From positions 62,001 through 126,000 of the forward strand of contig NZ_JAMZMI010000002.1 in the NCBI RefSeq assembly GCF_024714475.1: 64,000 nucleotides of DNA, read 5' to 3'. Positions within the stretch are counted from its first letter, which is position 1. Every line of letters begins with the position of its first letter. The translations under genes were made by a program, and so were the position numbers. The DNA is from Marinoscillum sp. MHG1-6. GTDB lineage: Bacteria; Bacteroidota; Bacteroidia; Cytophagales; Cyclobacteriaceae. This document shows, in pieces, positions 1 through 9,495 of this stretch. The notes below the pieces were generated by a model. That model was not told where the DNA came from. It ran no database searches and saw only the letters and a program-made list of their open reading frames with translations.

Positions 1-30
1 TTTTTTTTATGCCTTAATTCTCTTAGCAAA

Positions 31-1167
31 TCAGAAAAGCCCCATTTTCACCAAAATCGCTTCCAAAACTCCATTTGGCAATTCAAAGCCTGCGAAAAAT
101 ATTCCAACTCCGAGTACTTTATTTTTATCCTTTACAACTGTTAGCGCCAAAGGAAGAAAAGTCACTGACATGAGCGCATAAGTAACTGCGAAAAGGATCA
201 GTTCAATGGTCAACAACACCGGATTAGATGTAAAGTAAATCATTACGGTAAGCGCTGTGACACCTAATATGGAAATGAGTATGGAAAGATATACCGAACG
301 CTTTTCTGCCAACCTTCCTATCGGATATCCCACCAAAGCAACCACGGCCAAAACAGCTGATATGATTCCACTTCCACTAATCCCCATCACGGAAAAATTC
401 TTATTGGTAAACCAGTCAGGGAATAGATTGAAGAGTATGGTGGTGACGATTCCAAAGCAAGCCCCTAAGGCGAACGCATAAGTAAAGTCAGATTTACCAA
501 CCTCTTGCTTCGGAGGTACGTCGAGCATATACCTGGAGTTAGACCTCATCAACAGGCCACTTCCCAATACTGCTACCCCACCAACTACAAATGTCAGGGG
601 AGCTCCCAAAAAATTTATCAAATCAACAATGACCGGTTCGATAGCATAAAGCAATCCATAAACTACTGTCAGTAAAGCCATTGCGGTCGGCAACCGGTTG
701 ACGGGCACAAACACTTCGATGGTTGAAATCGCGGGACTGGTAAACAAGGCCATGGAAAATAACCATAACACAATCAAACCCGGTAATATCCATCTAAATA
801 CCGGCCCGGGATCAGTGAAAAGGGTAAAAGCAGTAGCCATAAAGATCATCGCCGCAAAGCTGACCCCCGCCGAGATAATTGGAAGCCGCTGCCCGGCTTT
901 TCTCCTAAACTTGTCCCCCATCATACCTGCAATTGGAGGAGTAAGGACCATAATGATCCCTTGAGAAATGAACAGAAAAAGTGTTAAGTCTTTGAAACTA
1001 TACTTCTCTAACAATATTGGCTGATAGTTATAGTAGGCAATCCACCCGATAATGACAGAAGCATATAAAAGCGTTAGTGAGAGTAGTTGCTTCCAAAGCA
1101 CCTGCTCTTTTGATACGTATTTCAACTTTGAGTTGCTCTCGTAGTCTAATGCTAGTGAGTTGTCCAT
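31..1167 (-). CDS. MFS transporter
   Basis: A polytopic inner-membrane protein of 378 residues from the ATG at 1167; a TTG eleven codons upstream would add a hydrophilic tail. After a roughly 20-residue polar N-terminus there are ten to twelve hydrophobic segments typical of the major facilitator superfamily. The loop after the second segment reads GDKFRRKAGQR, matching the conserved MFS motif A (G-x3-D/G-R-x-G-R-R). Substrate is not deducible from sequence; the lack of a long cytoplasmic loop and absence of neighbouring catabolic genes give no hint. It is transcribed away from valS. Family assignment is firm, function unknown. Confidence 0.8.
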   Translation of the reverse strand: MDNSLALDYESNSKLKYVSKEQVLWKQLLSLTLLYASVIIGWIAYYNYQPILLEKYSFKDLTLFLFISQGIIMVLTPPIAGMMGDKFRRKAGQRLPIISAGVSFAAMIFMATAFTLFTDPGPVFRWILPGLIVLWLFSMALFTSPAISTIEVFVPVNRLPTAMALLTVVYGLLYAIEPVIVDLINFLGAPLTFVVGGVAVLGSGLLMRSNSRYMLDVPPKQEVGKSDFTYAFALGACFGIVTTILFNLFPDWFTNKNFSVMGISGSGIISAVLAVVALVGYPIGRLAEKRSVYLSILISILGVTALTVMIYFTSNPVLLTIELILFAVTYALMSVTFLPLALTVVKDKNKVLGVGIFFAGFELPNGVLEAILVKMGLF

Positions 1168-1369
1168 AGACGATAATTGGTTTTGGTTATAGATGCTCAA
1201 TGTACGAACAGGTAACAGGTTTTGGATTCAAAAGTTTATTCTTTTTTTCTAACGTTATATTAGAAAAATATTAAATATAGCTCAAAAAGACCTATAAAGT
1301 ATGTATATACAGCATTCCTGACAGGTAGAAATATTTTACCATTCTCAAATCGCTTTTAGTCAAAAACGA

Positions 1370-1377
1370 TAGATTTG
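1370..1377 (+). promoter_or_regulatory. -7 promoter element upstream of valS
   Basis: TAGATTTG matches the Bacteroidota -7 consensus TAnnTTTG exactly and lies 36 bases before the valS ATG. No good TTTG -33 box is seen at the usual 17-23 base spacing, so only the -7 half is supported. Confidence 0.45.
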
Positions 1378-1412
1378 CGGTTCCTTTTGAGAAGCTGGAA
1401 AGACAATTAACA

Positions 1413-4088
1413 ATGAGCATATCAACCAAGTACGACCCATCATCGGTAGAAGACAAATGGTATCAATTCTGGATGGATCAAGGCTATTTTAAAGCCTCTG
1501 TAAACCCTGATAAAGAACCTTACTCGATTGTCATCCCTCCGCCTAATGTAACGGGAGTATTGCACATGGGTCACATGCTTAACAACACCATCCAGGACAT
1601 CCTGATCAGAAAGGCCAGAATGGAAGGAAAAGAAGCATGCTGGGTTCCCGGGACAGATCATGCCTCCATTGCCACGGAAGCCAAGGTAGTTGCCATGCTT
1701 AGGGAAAAAGGGATCAAAAAAAGTGACCTTTCACGAGAAGAGTTCTTGAAATATGCCTGGGAATGGAAGGAAAAGTATGGCGGAATCATTCTGGAGCAGC
1801 TCAAAAAACTAGGCGCCTCCTGTGACTGGGATCGAACGGCCTTTACCATGGATGAAGGTTATTATAAGGCCGTAATCCGCGTTTTTGTAGACCTGCATAA
1901 AAAGGGGTATATCTATCGTGGTCTGCGAATGATCAACTGGGATACTGAAGCCCAAACGGCCCTTTCTAATGAAGAGGTGATCTACAAAGAGGATGGTGAA
2001 AAAGCGACACTATACTCCGTTAAATATCAAATTAAGGATAGCGACGAATATGTTACCATCGCTACGGTTAGACCTGAAACCATTCTAGGTGACTCGGCGA
2101 TCGCGGTAAACCCAAAAGACGAGCGTTACACTCATCTCATTGGTAAAAAGGCTTTGGTTCCTTTTATCAATCGTGAAATCCCAATCATTGCAGATGATTA
2201 CGTTGAATTGGATTTTGGAACGGGTTGTCTGAAAGTAACTCCTGCTCATGACCCAAACGATTATGAAATTGGGCAAAGACATGAACTGGAAGTCATAGAT
2301 ACCATCAATCTTGATGGAACGCTTAATGAGGCATGCGGCGTAGATAAATACATTGGATTGGATCGATTCAAGGTGAGGAAACTCATTGTAAAAGACCTGG
2401 AGGAAGCTGGACTTTTAGTAGGAACCGAGGAGTTCATTACCCGGATAGGTCGATCAGAGCGAACCAACACCGTCGTAGAGCCAAAACTCTCCCTTCAGTG
2501 GTTCATCAATATGAAAGATATCTCCAAAAAGGCTCATAAAGCCGTAATGGAAGATGATATCTTACTGTTTCCATCAAAGTTCAAGAACACCTATAACCAC
2601 TGGATGGAAAACGTGAGAGACTGGTGTATCTCACGACAACTTTGGTGGGGACAGCGTATCCCTGCGTATTTCTATGGCGATGGCGAGGACGACTACGTGG
2701 TAGCTGAAACAGATAAAGAAGCCCTGCAACTTGCAAAAGTTAAGTCGGGCAATGGTGCTTTGTCAGCGGAAGACCTGAAGCAAGATCCGGACGTGCTTGA
2801 CACCTGGGCCTCATCGTGGCTCTTCCCTCAGGCAGTTTTTGATGGCTTTAACGATGAATGTTTCGACAAGGAAACCGGTAAGATCATCAAAGGAAAGAAT
2901 GCTGATTTGGATTACTTCTATCCTACCTCAACATTAGTAACAGCACCGGAAATCTTATTCTTCTGGGTGGCTAGAATGATCATCGCAGGTTATGAATACA
3001 ACGAGGAGAAGCCTTTTAAAAATGTTTATCTAACGGGGATCGTTAGAGACAAACTAAGAAGGAAAATGTCCAAGTCTTTGGGTAACTCTCCTGACCCACT
3101 GGATCTCATCAAACAATATGGAGCGGATGGAGTGAGAACAGGAATGTTATTTTCCTCACCAGCAGGTAACGACCTTCTTTTTGATGAAAAGCTGGTTGAG
3201 CAGGGACGAAACTTCTCGAACAAAATCTGGAACGCATTCAGACTGATCAAAGGATTTCAAGTTGAAAAAATTGAGCAGCCGGAAGAAAATGCATTGGCGG
3301 TAGCTTGGTTCGAAAGCAGACTCAATCAAGCCACGACCGAGCTGGAAGATCATTTCAGTAAGTTCAGAATGTCAGATGCCCTCATGACCATTTATAAGCT
3401 GGCATGGAATGACTTCTGTAGCTGGTATCTGGAGTGGATCAAGCCCGGGTTTGAACAACCTATTGATCAAAAGACTTGCGATAGCACCATTTCTATAATG
3501 GAGCGACTTATGAAGTTGATGCACCCATTCATGCCGTTTATTACAGAGGAAATCTGGAATAACATCAAGGAAAGAAATAACGAACCGATCATTGTTGCCA
3601 GCTGGCCCGCGGGTGGAGGTTTTGATAATAGCCTGTTGAAGTCAGCTGATAACTTATTTGAACTGGTATCCAATATCCGAAACCTGAGAAGCTCAAAAGG
3701 ACTATCCCCTAAAGAAGAGCTTGAGCTAATTATTAAAACTTCGGAAAAGGAAAAATTCCAAAGCCTTATCAGTTCAATTCAAAAACTGGCCAATGTCTCC
3801 AATATCACCTTTGGAGCAGATAAACCCGAGCAATGTGTGAGCTTTGTCCAGGGAGCAGATGAATTCTTTGTCCCGCTTAATATAGAGATCGATGTGGAAG
3901 CGGAAAAAGAAAAACTGCGTACGGAATTGGAATACGCCAAAGGCTTTTTAGCGTCGGTAGACAAGAAATTGAGCAATGAGAAGTTTGTGAATGGTGCTCC
4001 TGCCAAGGTGGTAGAAAATGAACAGAAGAAGAAAGCTGATGCGGAGGCTAAAATCAAGGCAATTGAGGAAAGCTTAGCCGCACTATAA
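1413..4088 (+). CDS. valS: valine--tRNA ligase
   Basis: Class Ia aminoacyl-tRNA synthetase that charges tRNA-Val with valine in the cytoplasm. The HIGH signature is HMGH at residues 51-54 within PPPNVTGVLHMGH, and the KMSKS loop is present exactly at residues 551-555. Between them lies the connective-peptide editing region that removes mischarged threonine. The anticodon-binding helical domain follows, and the last ~70 residues are a lysine/glutamate-rich coiled coil, as in other bacterial ValRS. The length of 891 residues is normal. It is a single-gene unit with its own promoter-like element and a strong terminator. Confidence 0.97.
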   Translation: MSISTKYDPSSVEDKWYQFWMDQGYFKASVNPDKEPYSIVIPPPNVTGVLHMGHMLNNTIQDILIRKARMEGKEACWVPGTDHASIATEAKVVAMLREKGIKKSDLSREEFLKYAWEWKEKYGGIILEQLKKLGASCDWDRTAFTMDEGYYKAVIRVFVDLHKKGYIYRGLRMINWDTEAQTALSNEEVIYKEDGEKATLYSVKYQIKDSDEYVTIATVRPETILGDSAIAVNPKDERYTHLIGKKALVPFINREIPIIADDYVELDFGTGCLKVTPAHDPNDYEIGQRHELEVIDTINLDGTLNEACGVDKYIGLDRFKVRKLIVKDLEEAGLLVGTEEFITRIGRSERTNTVVEPKLSLQWFINMKDISKKAHKAVMEDDILLFPSKFKNTYNHWMENVRDWCISRQLWWGQRIPAYFYGDGEDDYVVAETDKEALQLAKVKSGNGALSAEDLKQDPDVLDTWASSWLFPQAVFDGFNDECFDKETGKIIKGKNADLDYFYPTSTLVTAPEILFFWVARMIIAGYEYNEEKPFKNVYLTGIVRDKLRRKMSKSLGNSPDPLDLIKQYGADGVRTGMLFSSPAGNDLLFDEKLVEQGRNFSNKIWNAFRLIKGFQVEKIEQPEENALAVAWFESRLNQATTELEDHFSKFRMSDALMTIYKLAWNDFCSWYLEWIKPGFEQPIDQKTCDSTISIMERLMKLMHPFMPFITEEIWNNIKERNNEPIIVASWPAGGGFDNSLLKSADNLFELVSNIRNLRSSKGLSPKEELELIIKTSEKEKFQSLISSIQKLANVSNITFGADKPEQCVSFVQGADEFFVPLNIEIDVEAEKEKLRTELEYAKGFLASVDKKLSNEKFVNGAPAKVVENEQKKKADAEAKIKAIEESLAAL

Positions 4089-4112
4089 GAACGAATTCAC
4101 GACAAAAATAAC

Positions 4113-4134
4113 GGGGCTCATTGGCCCCTTTTTT
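4113..4134 (+). terminator. intrinsic terminator of valS
   Basis: GGGGC/GCCCC stem with a six-base loop followed by a run of T, 24 bases after the valS stop. It can also fold for the converging minus-strand operon, where it would be followed by GTTATTTTTG. Confidence 0.85.
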
Positions 4135-4136
4135 AT

Positions 4137-5363
4137 TTATATCCTAGCTGCTATTAACAGATTGAGGTCTCTGTAGGCCAGATTAAATTTTCTCGCAAGA
4201 TAGATATTACATAAGCTGCCCCGGTAGGTATATACCCCTCGCATAAACCAACGATTGTTAAAAATCATCTCATCTATTCCGCCTGATTCTCCAATATCAA
4301 GTAAGATCGGGGTCATGATATTAGAAATGGCCAATGAAGCTGTTCGCGCTACCCTTGAAGCAATGTTTGGCACACAATAATGTATTACATCATACCTCTT
4401 AAAAGTTGGTCTCTTGTGGTTGGTCATTTCTGAAGTAGCTATACAACCGCCCTGATCGATACTGACATCAATCACCACAGAGCCCGGCTTCATTTCAGCA
4501 ATCATCTCATCTGTCACCACGCACTTGTTCCTCCCCTTTTCCGGTCTGATCGCCCCGATAACCACATCAGCATTTTTCAAAGCTCTTGTTAGGGTAGCAT
4601 TATCAATCGTCGATGTATGGATTTGGTGACCAAGCGCATGCTTGATCCTTCTTAGCTTATATATGTGATTGTCAAAAACCTGAATATCTACTCCCAGACC
4701 GATGCAAGCTCTTGCTGCATACTCCGCCACCGTCCCGGCACCCAAAATCATCACCTGTGTTGGTGGCACACCGGTAATACCTCCAAGGATCACCCCCTGC
4801 CCTTCGTTGGTATTACTCAACAACTCAGCTGCAATCAACATCACCGCTGAGCCAGCGATCTCACTCATCGCACGAACCAGAGGCAATCCACCTACTTTAT
4901 CTTCAATAAACTCGTAGCCCAGGGCAGTTATTCGCTTCTTATTCAGCGCATGAATGTAGTCCACCGATTGATTTCCTGTCTGAAATGCCGACACTACAGA
5001 AGAGCCATCCTGCATCCATTCGATCTCAGCCAATGTAGGCGGCTCTACTTTGAGAATAAGGTCTGCCTTGTAAACTTCCTTGGTGGAATAAACTATTTTG
5101 GCTCCTGCCTCACTGTACTCGTTATCAGAGAAATTGGATGAAACTCCGGCACCGGCTTCCACCCACACCTCATGACCATTATTAACTAGCACATCAACAG
5201 ATTCTGGCTTCAAGGCGACCCTACTTTCCTGAAGGGAAATCTCCTTTGGAATACCTATAAATAAAGAATGTTTCCCTTTCTTGATTTTTGCGGGTGCTTC
5301 CTGAGTATATAAACTATGCCCTCTGGCCAGATCGGCAAACCCCGATTTCTTTTTTTCGTCCAT
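4137..5363 (-). CDS. alanine dehydrogenase/transhydrogenase-family protein with altered active site
   Basis: A 408-residue member of the Ald/PntA family: an N-terminal catalytic domain, a Rossmann NAD-binding domain (ILGAGTVAEYAA), and the conserved SIDQGGC segment. It has a ~33-residue polar N-terminal extension missing from canonical Ald. Ungapped alignment with the second family member in this window (46011-47123) keeps Arg15 (here R48) and Asp270, but Lys75 becomes Glu107 and His96 becomes Gln128; these two residues bind and protonate pyruvate in known alanine dehydrogenases. It therefore probably does not interconvert alanine and pyruvate. It is the last gene of the porX-tsaE operon, only six bases after tsaE. 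Real role unknown. Confidence 0.85.
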   Translation of the reverse strand: MDEKKKSGFADLARGHSLYTQEAPAKIKKGKHSLFIGIPKEISLQESRVALKPESVDVLVNNGHEVWVEAGAGVSSNFSDNEYSEAGAKIVYSTKEVYKADLILKVEPPTLAEIEWMQDGSSVVSAFQTGNQSVDYIHALNKKRITALGYEFIEDKVGGLPLVRAMSEIAGSAVMLIAAELLSNTNEGQGVILGGITGVPPTQVMILGAGTVAEYAARACIGLGVDIQVFDNHIYKLRRIKHALGHQIHTSTIDNATLTRALKNADVVIGAIRPEKGRNKCVVTDEMIAEMKPGSVVIDVSIDQGGCIATSEMTNHKRPTFKRYDVIHYCVPNIASRVARTASLAISNIMTPILLDIGESGGIDEMIFNNRWFMRGVYTYRGSLCNIYLARKFNLAYRDLNLLIAARI

Positions 5364-5369
5364 GTCTTG

Positions 5370-5795
5370 TTAACCCGGGGAGTTGATGATGATTTCCCGA
5401 TTATTCTCTCCTACTAATTTAATATTAATTTCAAGGTGTTCGCCAGGAATCAATTCATTTATAAGCTCCGGCCATTCGATGAAACAGACATCTCCGGAAT
5501 AAAAATACTCCTCCGCCCCTACATCCTGAGCCTCTCGAATACCTTTTATCCGGTAAAAATCAAAGTGATAAACAGAGTTACCATGCTCATCCAGATATTC
5601 ATTTACAATGGAGAATGTGGGAGAACTTGTATTGTCTTCAACTCCTAAAAGCTCACAAACTTCTTTAATAAACGTGGTTTTTCCCGCTCCCATTTCTCCG
5701 TAAAAGCATACTACGGGGGTGCTATCGAGTAATTCAATCAAATAAAGGGCAGGTTCCTTTAGATCCGTGAGAGATCTAACCTCAAATTTTCTCAT
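5370..5795 (-). CDS. tsaE: tRNA threonylcarbamoyladenosine biosynthesis ATPase TsaE
   Basis: Small cytoplasmic P-loop ATPase (141 residues, normal for the family) that works with TsaB and TsaD to build the t6A modification at position 37 of ANN-decoding tRNAs. The Walker A loop is GEMGAGKTTF near residue 35, and the switch-like segment SSPTFSIVNEY and the WPE motif (CFIEWPEL) are present. The ATG overlaps the porX stop in an ATGA arrangement, so translation is probably coupled. Its partner tsaD lies at 59702-60706 in the same window. Confidence 0.93.
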   Translation of the reverse strand: MRKFEVRSLTDLKEPALYLIELLDSTPVVCFYGEMGAGKTTFIKEVCELLGVEDNTSSPTFSIVNEYLDEHGNSVYHFDFYRIKGIREAQDVGAEEYFYSGDVCFIEWPELINELIPGEHLEINIKLVGENNREIIINSPG

Positions 5796-7339
5796 TTAGG
5801 CTCCAATATTACAAAAGGGATTATCATCTCTTCCAAACTAACACCTCCATGCTGAAATGTGTCATTATAATAATTCACATAATAGTTGAAGTTGTTTGGG
5901 TAGGCAAAGAAAAAATCATCCCGTGCAAATGCAAAGGAAGTACTCACATTCACTTTTGGCAACCCAAGATCTTCAGGCCTTCGTGAGCTAAATACATCAC
6001 TCTGCTGAAAAGCCAGATTCTTGCCCTGCTTGTACCTTAGGTTCGTATTGGTATTTCGGTCTCCAACAATTTTCGAAGGTTTTCTTACTCTGATAGTGCC
6101 ATGATCTGTTGTGATCATTACTTTGGCGTCTTGCTGTGCAATAAGTTTTAAGAAATCGAAAAGCGAAGAATGGGCAAACCAAGACCTCGTCAATGAGCGG
6201 TAAGCGGATTCATCGGGAGCCAGCTCGCGTATCATGGCCACGTCCGTCCTTGCATGAGAAAGCATATCCACAAAATTGAATACCACCGCATTGAGTTGAT
6301 TCACCAAAAGATTGTTAAAATTCTCAACCAGCTGCTTGCCCTCTGATGCCTTGATGATTTTATGGTAGCTGAATTTTCCCTGAAGCTTTTTTCTTTTGAG
6401 ATTAACTTCTAACAATTCCTTTTCGAAATTATTTTTTGAGCCTTCTTCATCCTCACCTGACCAGTACTGAGGGTATTTGGACGCAATGTCGATGGGCAAC
6501 ATACCGGCAAAAAGTGAATTGCGTGCATAGGCCGTCGTCGTCGGAAGAATGGAATAATAACTATCTTTCTCCACTACATTGAAGATATCAGCGATTTCCG
6601 GCTCTATTTCCTCCCATTGATCATACCTGAGATTATCTATCACAATTAAAAAAACAGGCTTCTCTGACTTCAGCAAAGGGAAGACTTTGGATTCCAGCAA
6701 TTGATGTGACATCAATGGGGCTTCATCTCCTGCATCCAACCAATCCTCATAGTTCTCTTCCACAAAATCACAAAACTGCCTGTTTGCCTCAGCCTTTTGT
6801 GTGGTGAAGACCTCCTGCATGCTTTTATCATCCGCATTATTTAGCTGCAGCTCCCAGTAAACCAATTTCTTGTACAGATCTGCCCACCCCTTCGGTTCGT
6901 AAATATCCTGAACATCCATGCTCAACCTTCGGAAATCCTGCATATAACCCTGGTTGGTTTTCTCACTAATGATCCGCTTGTTATCCAGTATTTTCTTAAC
7001 AGAAAGTAGTATCTGATTAGGATTTAATGGCTTGATCAGGTAATCGGCAATCTTGGCACCAATCGCCTCTTCCATAATTTGCTCCTCCTCACTTTTAGTG
7101 ATCATTACTACCGGCAAGTTGGGATGAGTGGATTTGATGTAATTGAGCGTTTCGAGTCCTGTCATTCCCGGCATATTCTCATCCAGGAAAACCAGATCAA
7201 AAGATTCGTGATCTATTTTCTCAAGGGCATCTGCTCCGCTATTCACAGCCTCAATATCATATCCTTTCTGATTTAAGAAGAGGATGTGCGGCCTCAACAA
7301 ATCTATCTCATCGTCTGCCCAAAGAATTTTATAATTCAT
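5792..7339 (-). CDS. porX: PorX-type response regulator with PglZ phosphatase domain
   Basis: Response regulator of the type IX secretion system of Bacteroidota. Residues 1-120 form a receiver domain: acidic pocket ADDE, phospho-acceptor Asp in FLDENMPGM, the conserved Thr/Ser and Lys in MITKS and IKPLN. A helical linker is followed by a C-terminal alkaline-phosphatase-superfamily (PglZ) domain with DNLRYDQW, TTTAYARNSLF and the metal-ligand segment TTDHGTIRV. The ATG at 7339 gives the usual N-terminus MNYKILWADDE; a TTG five codons upstream is an alternative. In Porphyromonas PorX acts with the sensor PorY and an ECF sigma factor; no PorY-like kinase is visible here. First gene of porX-tsaE-ald-like. 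Confidence 0.93.
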   Translation of the reverse strand: MNYKILWADDEIDLLRPHILFLNQKGYDIEAVNSGADALEKIDHESFDLVFLDENMPGMTGLETLNYIKSTHPNLPVVMITKSEEEQIMEEAIGAKIADYLIKPLNPNQILLSVKKILDNKRIISEKTNQGYMQDFRRLSMDVQDIYEPKGWADLYKKLVYWELQLNNADDKSMQEVFTTQKAEANRQFCDFVEENYEDWLDAGDEAPLMSHQLLESKVFPLLKSEKPVFLIVIDNLRYDQWEEIEPEIADIFNVVEKDSYYSILPTTTAYARNSLFAGMLPIDIASKYPQYWSGEDEEGSKNNFEKELLEVNLKRKKLQGKFSYHKIIKASEGKQLVENFNNLLVNQLNAVVFNFVDMLSHARTDVAMIRELAPDESAYRSLTRSWFAHSSLFDFLKLIAQQDAKVMITTDHGTIRVRKPSKIVGDRNTNTNLRYKQGKNLAFQQSDVFSSRRPEDLGLPKVNVSTSFAFARDDFFFAYPNNFNYYVNYYNDTFQHGGVSLEEMIIPFVILEPK

Positions 7340-7459
7340 ATTTATCGTTTTCAATTACAATTTGGAATATAGTTATCACTCAACGAAACAAATACCAGAA
7401 ATACTGTCTTTTCTGAAATTAGATTTGTTAAAAAATTTTAAGAGCGTGTTTCATTGACC

Positions 7460-7467
7460 TATTTTTG
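7460..7467 (+). promoter_or_regulatory. -7 promoter element upstream of the HD-domain gene
   Basis: TATTTTTG matches TAnnTTTG and lies 35 bases before the TTG start at 7503. A second match, TAGATTTG, is at 7420-7427. Neither has a convincing -33 box. Confidence 0.4.
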
Positions 7468-7502
7468 GATCACGTCGCACAAAAATCAAACCCATTTCCC
7501 TT

Positions 7503-8726
7503 TTGAATAAAAAGAAAATTCTCAACGATCCGGTCTATGGGTTTATCACCATTTACAATGACCTCATCTATGATATAATAGAGCACCCCTATTTTCAGCG
7601 ATTACGAAGGATCAAACAATTGGGTCTTACGGAATTGGTCTACCCCGGCGCTCACCACACGCGATTTCATCATGCAATTGGAGCCATGCACCTCATGCAG
7701 CGAACGCTGGATAATCTGAGAGCAAAAGGGGTAATGATTTTTGAAACGGAATATGAAGCTGCACTTATTGCTATTCTTCTACATGACATTGGCCATGGGC
7801 CCTTTTCACATACGCTGGAATTCAGCTTATTTAAAGGTGTAAATCACGAACAAATTTCTTTATGGCTATTTGACAAGTTGAACAAGGAATTCAACGGACG
7901 ACTTGAACTGGCCAAACAAGTTTTTACCGGAACCTATCAAAGGAAATTCCTCCATCAACTGGTGTCCTCCCAATTAGATGTTGACCGGTTGGATTATCTG
8001 AAACGAGATAGTTTTTTCACCGGAGTTCATGAGGGTACCATTGGAGCCGATAGGATCATTCAAATGCTTAATGTATATGAGGGCCAGCTGGTAGTAGAAG
8101 AAAAAGGAATCTACAGTATTGAAAATTTCCTCAACGCCAGAAGGCTGATGTATTGGCAGGTCTACCTGCATAAGACGTCTGTGGCCGCTGAGACAATGCT
8201 TCTCGCTCTTTTAAAAAGAGCAAAGAAACTCACACAAAAAGGAAAAAACATCCCCGCCACACCAGCATTGAATATCTTTCTGGAAAGAGACATTACCAGA
8301 GAAGATTTTTTCGAGGATCAAGATTTATTGGAGATTTTCACCAGACTGGATGATACCGATATCTGGGGGAGCATCAAACAATGGTTATTTCATGAGGATG
8401 ACATTCTAAGCCAGCTTAGTAACGATTTACTAAGTCGCAGGTTGAATAAAATCATACTCAGTAGCGACAAACCGGACAAGGCGCTGATTGCAGACATTAC
8501 TGCAAAGCTCGAAAAAGCCGGAGTAGCCAAAAAAGATCTTAAATATTATCTACAAACAGGAACCATTAGTAATGCTGCTTACATTGTACAAAATCAGAGC
8601 ATCAACATCCTTATGAAAGATGACAGCATCATGGATGTAGCTAAAGCATCTGATCTACCCAATATTAAGGCAATCAGTAAGATTGTCACTAAGCACTACA
8701 TTAGCTATCCGAAACACCTGATTTAA
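7503..8726 (+). CDS. HD-domain phosphohydrolase (dGTPase/SAMHD1-like)
   Basis: A 407-residue cytoplasmic metal-dependent phosphohydrolase. Metal-binding residues are visible in order: His in HHTRFHHA, the HD pair in LLHDIGHGPFSH, and the distal Asp in QLDVDRLDYLKRDSF; that last pattern is typical of the SAMHD1/YwfO group that hydrolyses deoxynucleoside triphosphates. The start is TTG: no in-frame ATG exists between the upstream region and the conserved beginning KKKILNDPVYGF. Likely substrate is a dNTP but this is by family only. The ABC ATPase follows after 17 bases and could be co-transcribed. Confidence 0.88.
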   Translation: MNKKKILNDPVYGFITIYNDLIYDIIEHPYFQRLRRIKQLGLTELVYPGAHHTRFHHAIGAMHLMQRTLDNLRAKGVMIFETEYEAALIAILLHDIGHGPFSHTLEFSLFKGVNHEQISLWLFDKLNKEFNGRLELAKQVFTGTYQRKFLHQLVSSQLDVDRLDYLKRDSFFTGVHEGTIGADRIIQMLNVYEGQLVVEEKGIYSIENFLNARRLMYWQVYLHKTSVAAETMLLALLKRAKKLTQKGKNIPATPALNIFLERDITREDFFEDQDLLEIFTRLDDTDIWGSIKQWLFHEDDILSQLSNDLLSRRLNKIILSSDKPDKALIADITAKLEKAGVAKKDLKYYLQTGTISNAAYIVQNQSINILMKDDSIMDVAKASDLPNIKAISKIVTKHYISYPKHLI

Positions 8727-8743
8727 CACCAGAACCATTCCTT

Positions 8744-9343
8744 ATGCAAATTCAATTAGAAAATATTGGTAAAAAATTCGGGAAGGAATGGATCTTTCGA
8801 GGGGTTGACCTGACCATAGTTTCAGGAGAGCGATTGGCTATTACCGGATCAAACGGAGCTGGAAAATCTACCCTTCTCAGAATAATGGGATCGTATATGA
8901 CTCCTACGGAAGGTAAAATTCTTCTTGACCAAAAAGACTTAAAGCATGAAGATGACAGTCAATTGTCCTTCAACTTCGCAGCACCGTACTACCATCTAAT
9001 TGAGGAATACACCTTAAGCGAGCTACTGTCCTTTCATGAAAAGTTTAAAAAACCCACTTCAAATATTGATGAACTCGTAGAAACCTCAGGTTTATATAAA
9101 GCCAGATCAAAATTTGTTAAAGATTTTTCGTCGGGCATGAAACAGCGTGTAAAACTGATTTTAGCCCTTGGATTTGATGCTGATGTGGTTTTATTGGACG
9201 AACCGACCACCAATCTTGACCGATCAGGAATTAATTGGTTTAAAAATTTGTTCGACACACAATACGAAAAAAGAACCCTCGTTATAGCTTCGAACCTGGC
9301 CGAGGAGATTGCGATGTGTGATGATGAATTTCATATTAACTGA
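8744..9343 (+). CDS. stand-alone ABC transporter ATP-binding protein
   Basis: A 199-residue single nucleotide-binding domain. Walker A is GSNGAGKST, the signature is FSSGMKQRV and Walker B with catalytic Glu is VVLLDEPTTNLD. The H-loop, normally a histidine after the last strand, reads VIASNLAEE, so the histidine appears replaced by asparagine. No permease or substrate-binding gene lies nearby; its partner must be encoded elsewhere or it has a non-transport role. It resembles the CcmA/heme-exporter size class, but there are no cytochrome c maturation genes here. It follows the HD hydrolase closely. Confidence 0.8.
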   Translation: MQIQLENIGKKFGKEWIFRGVDLTIVSGERLAITGSNGAGKSTLLRIMGSYMTPTEGKILLDQKDLKHEDDSQLSFNFAAPYYHLIEEYTLSELLSFHEKFKKPTSNIDELVETSGLYKARSKFVKDFSSGMKQRVKLILALGFDADVVLLDEPTTNLDRSGINWFKNLFDTQYEKRTLVIASNLAEEIAMCDDEFHIN

Positions 9344-9495
9344 TATATAAAAATGAAATCATCAAAACATTCGTCTAACAAAACACGATAATTATCGAAT
9401 TTTTAATGGTGTAGATTATACATTTACTAATTATTACTATTTTGCAATTGAATTTGATTAACTTTAACTTCAGAATTTAGAAACAGATACGAAAA

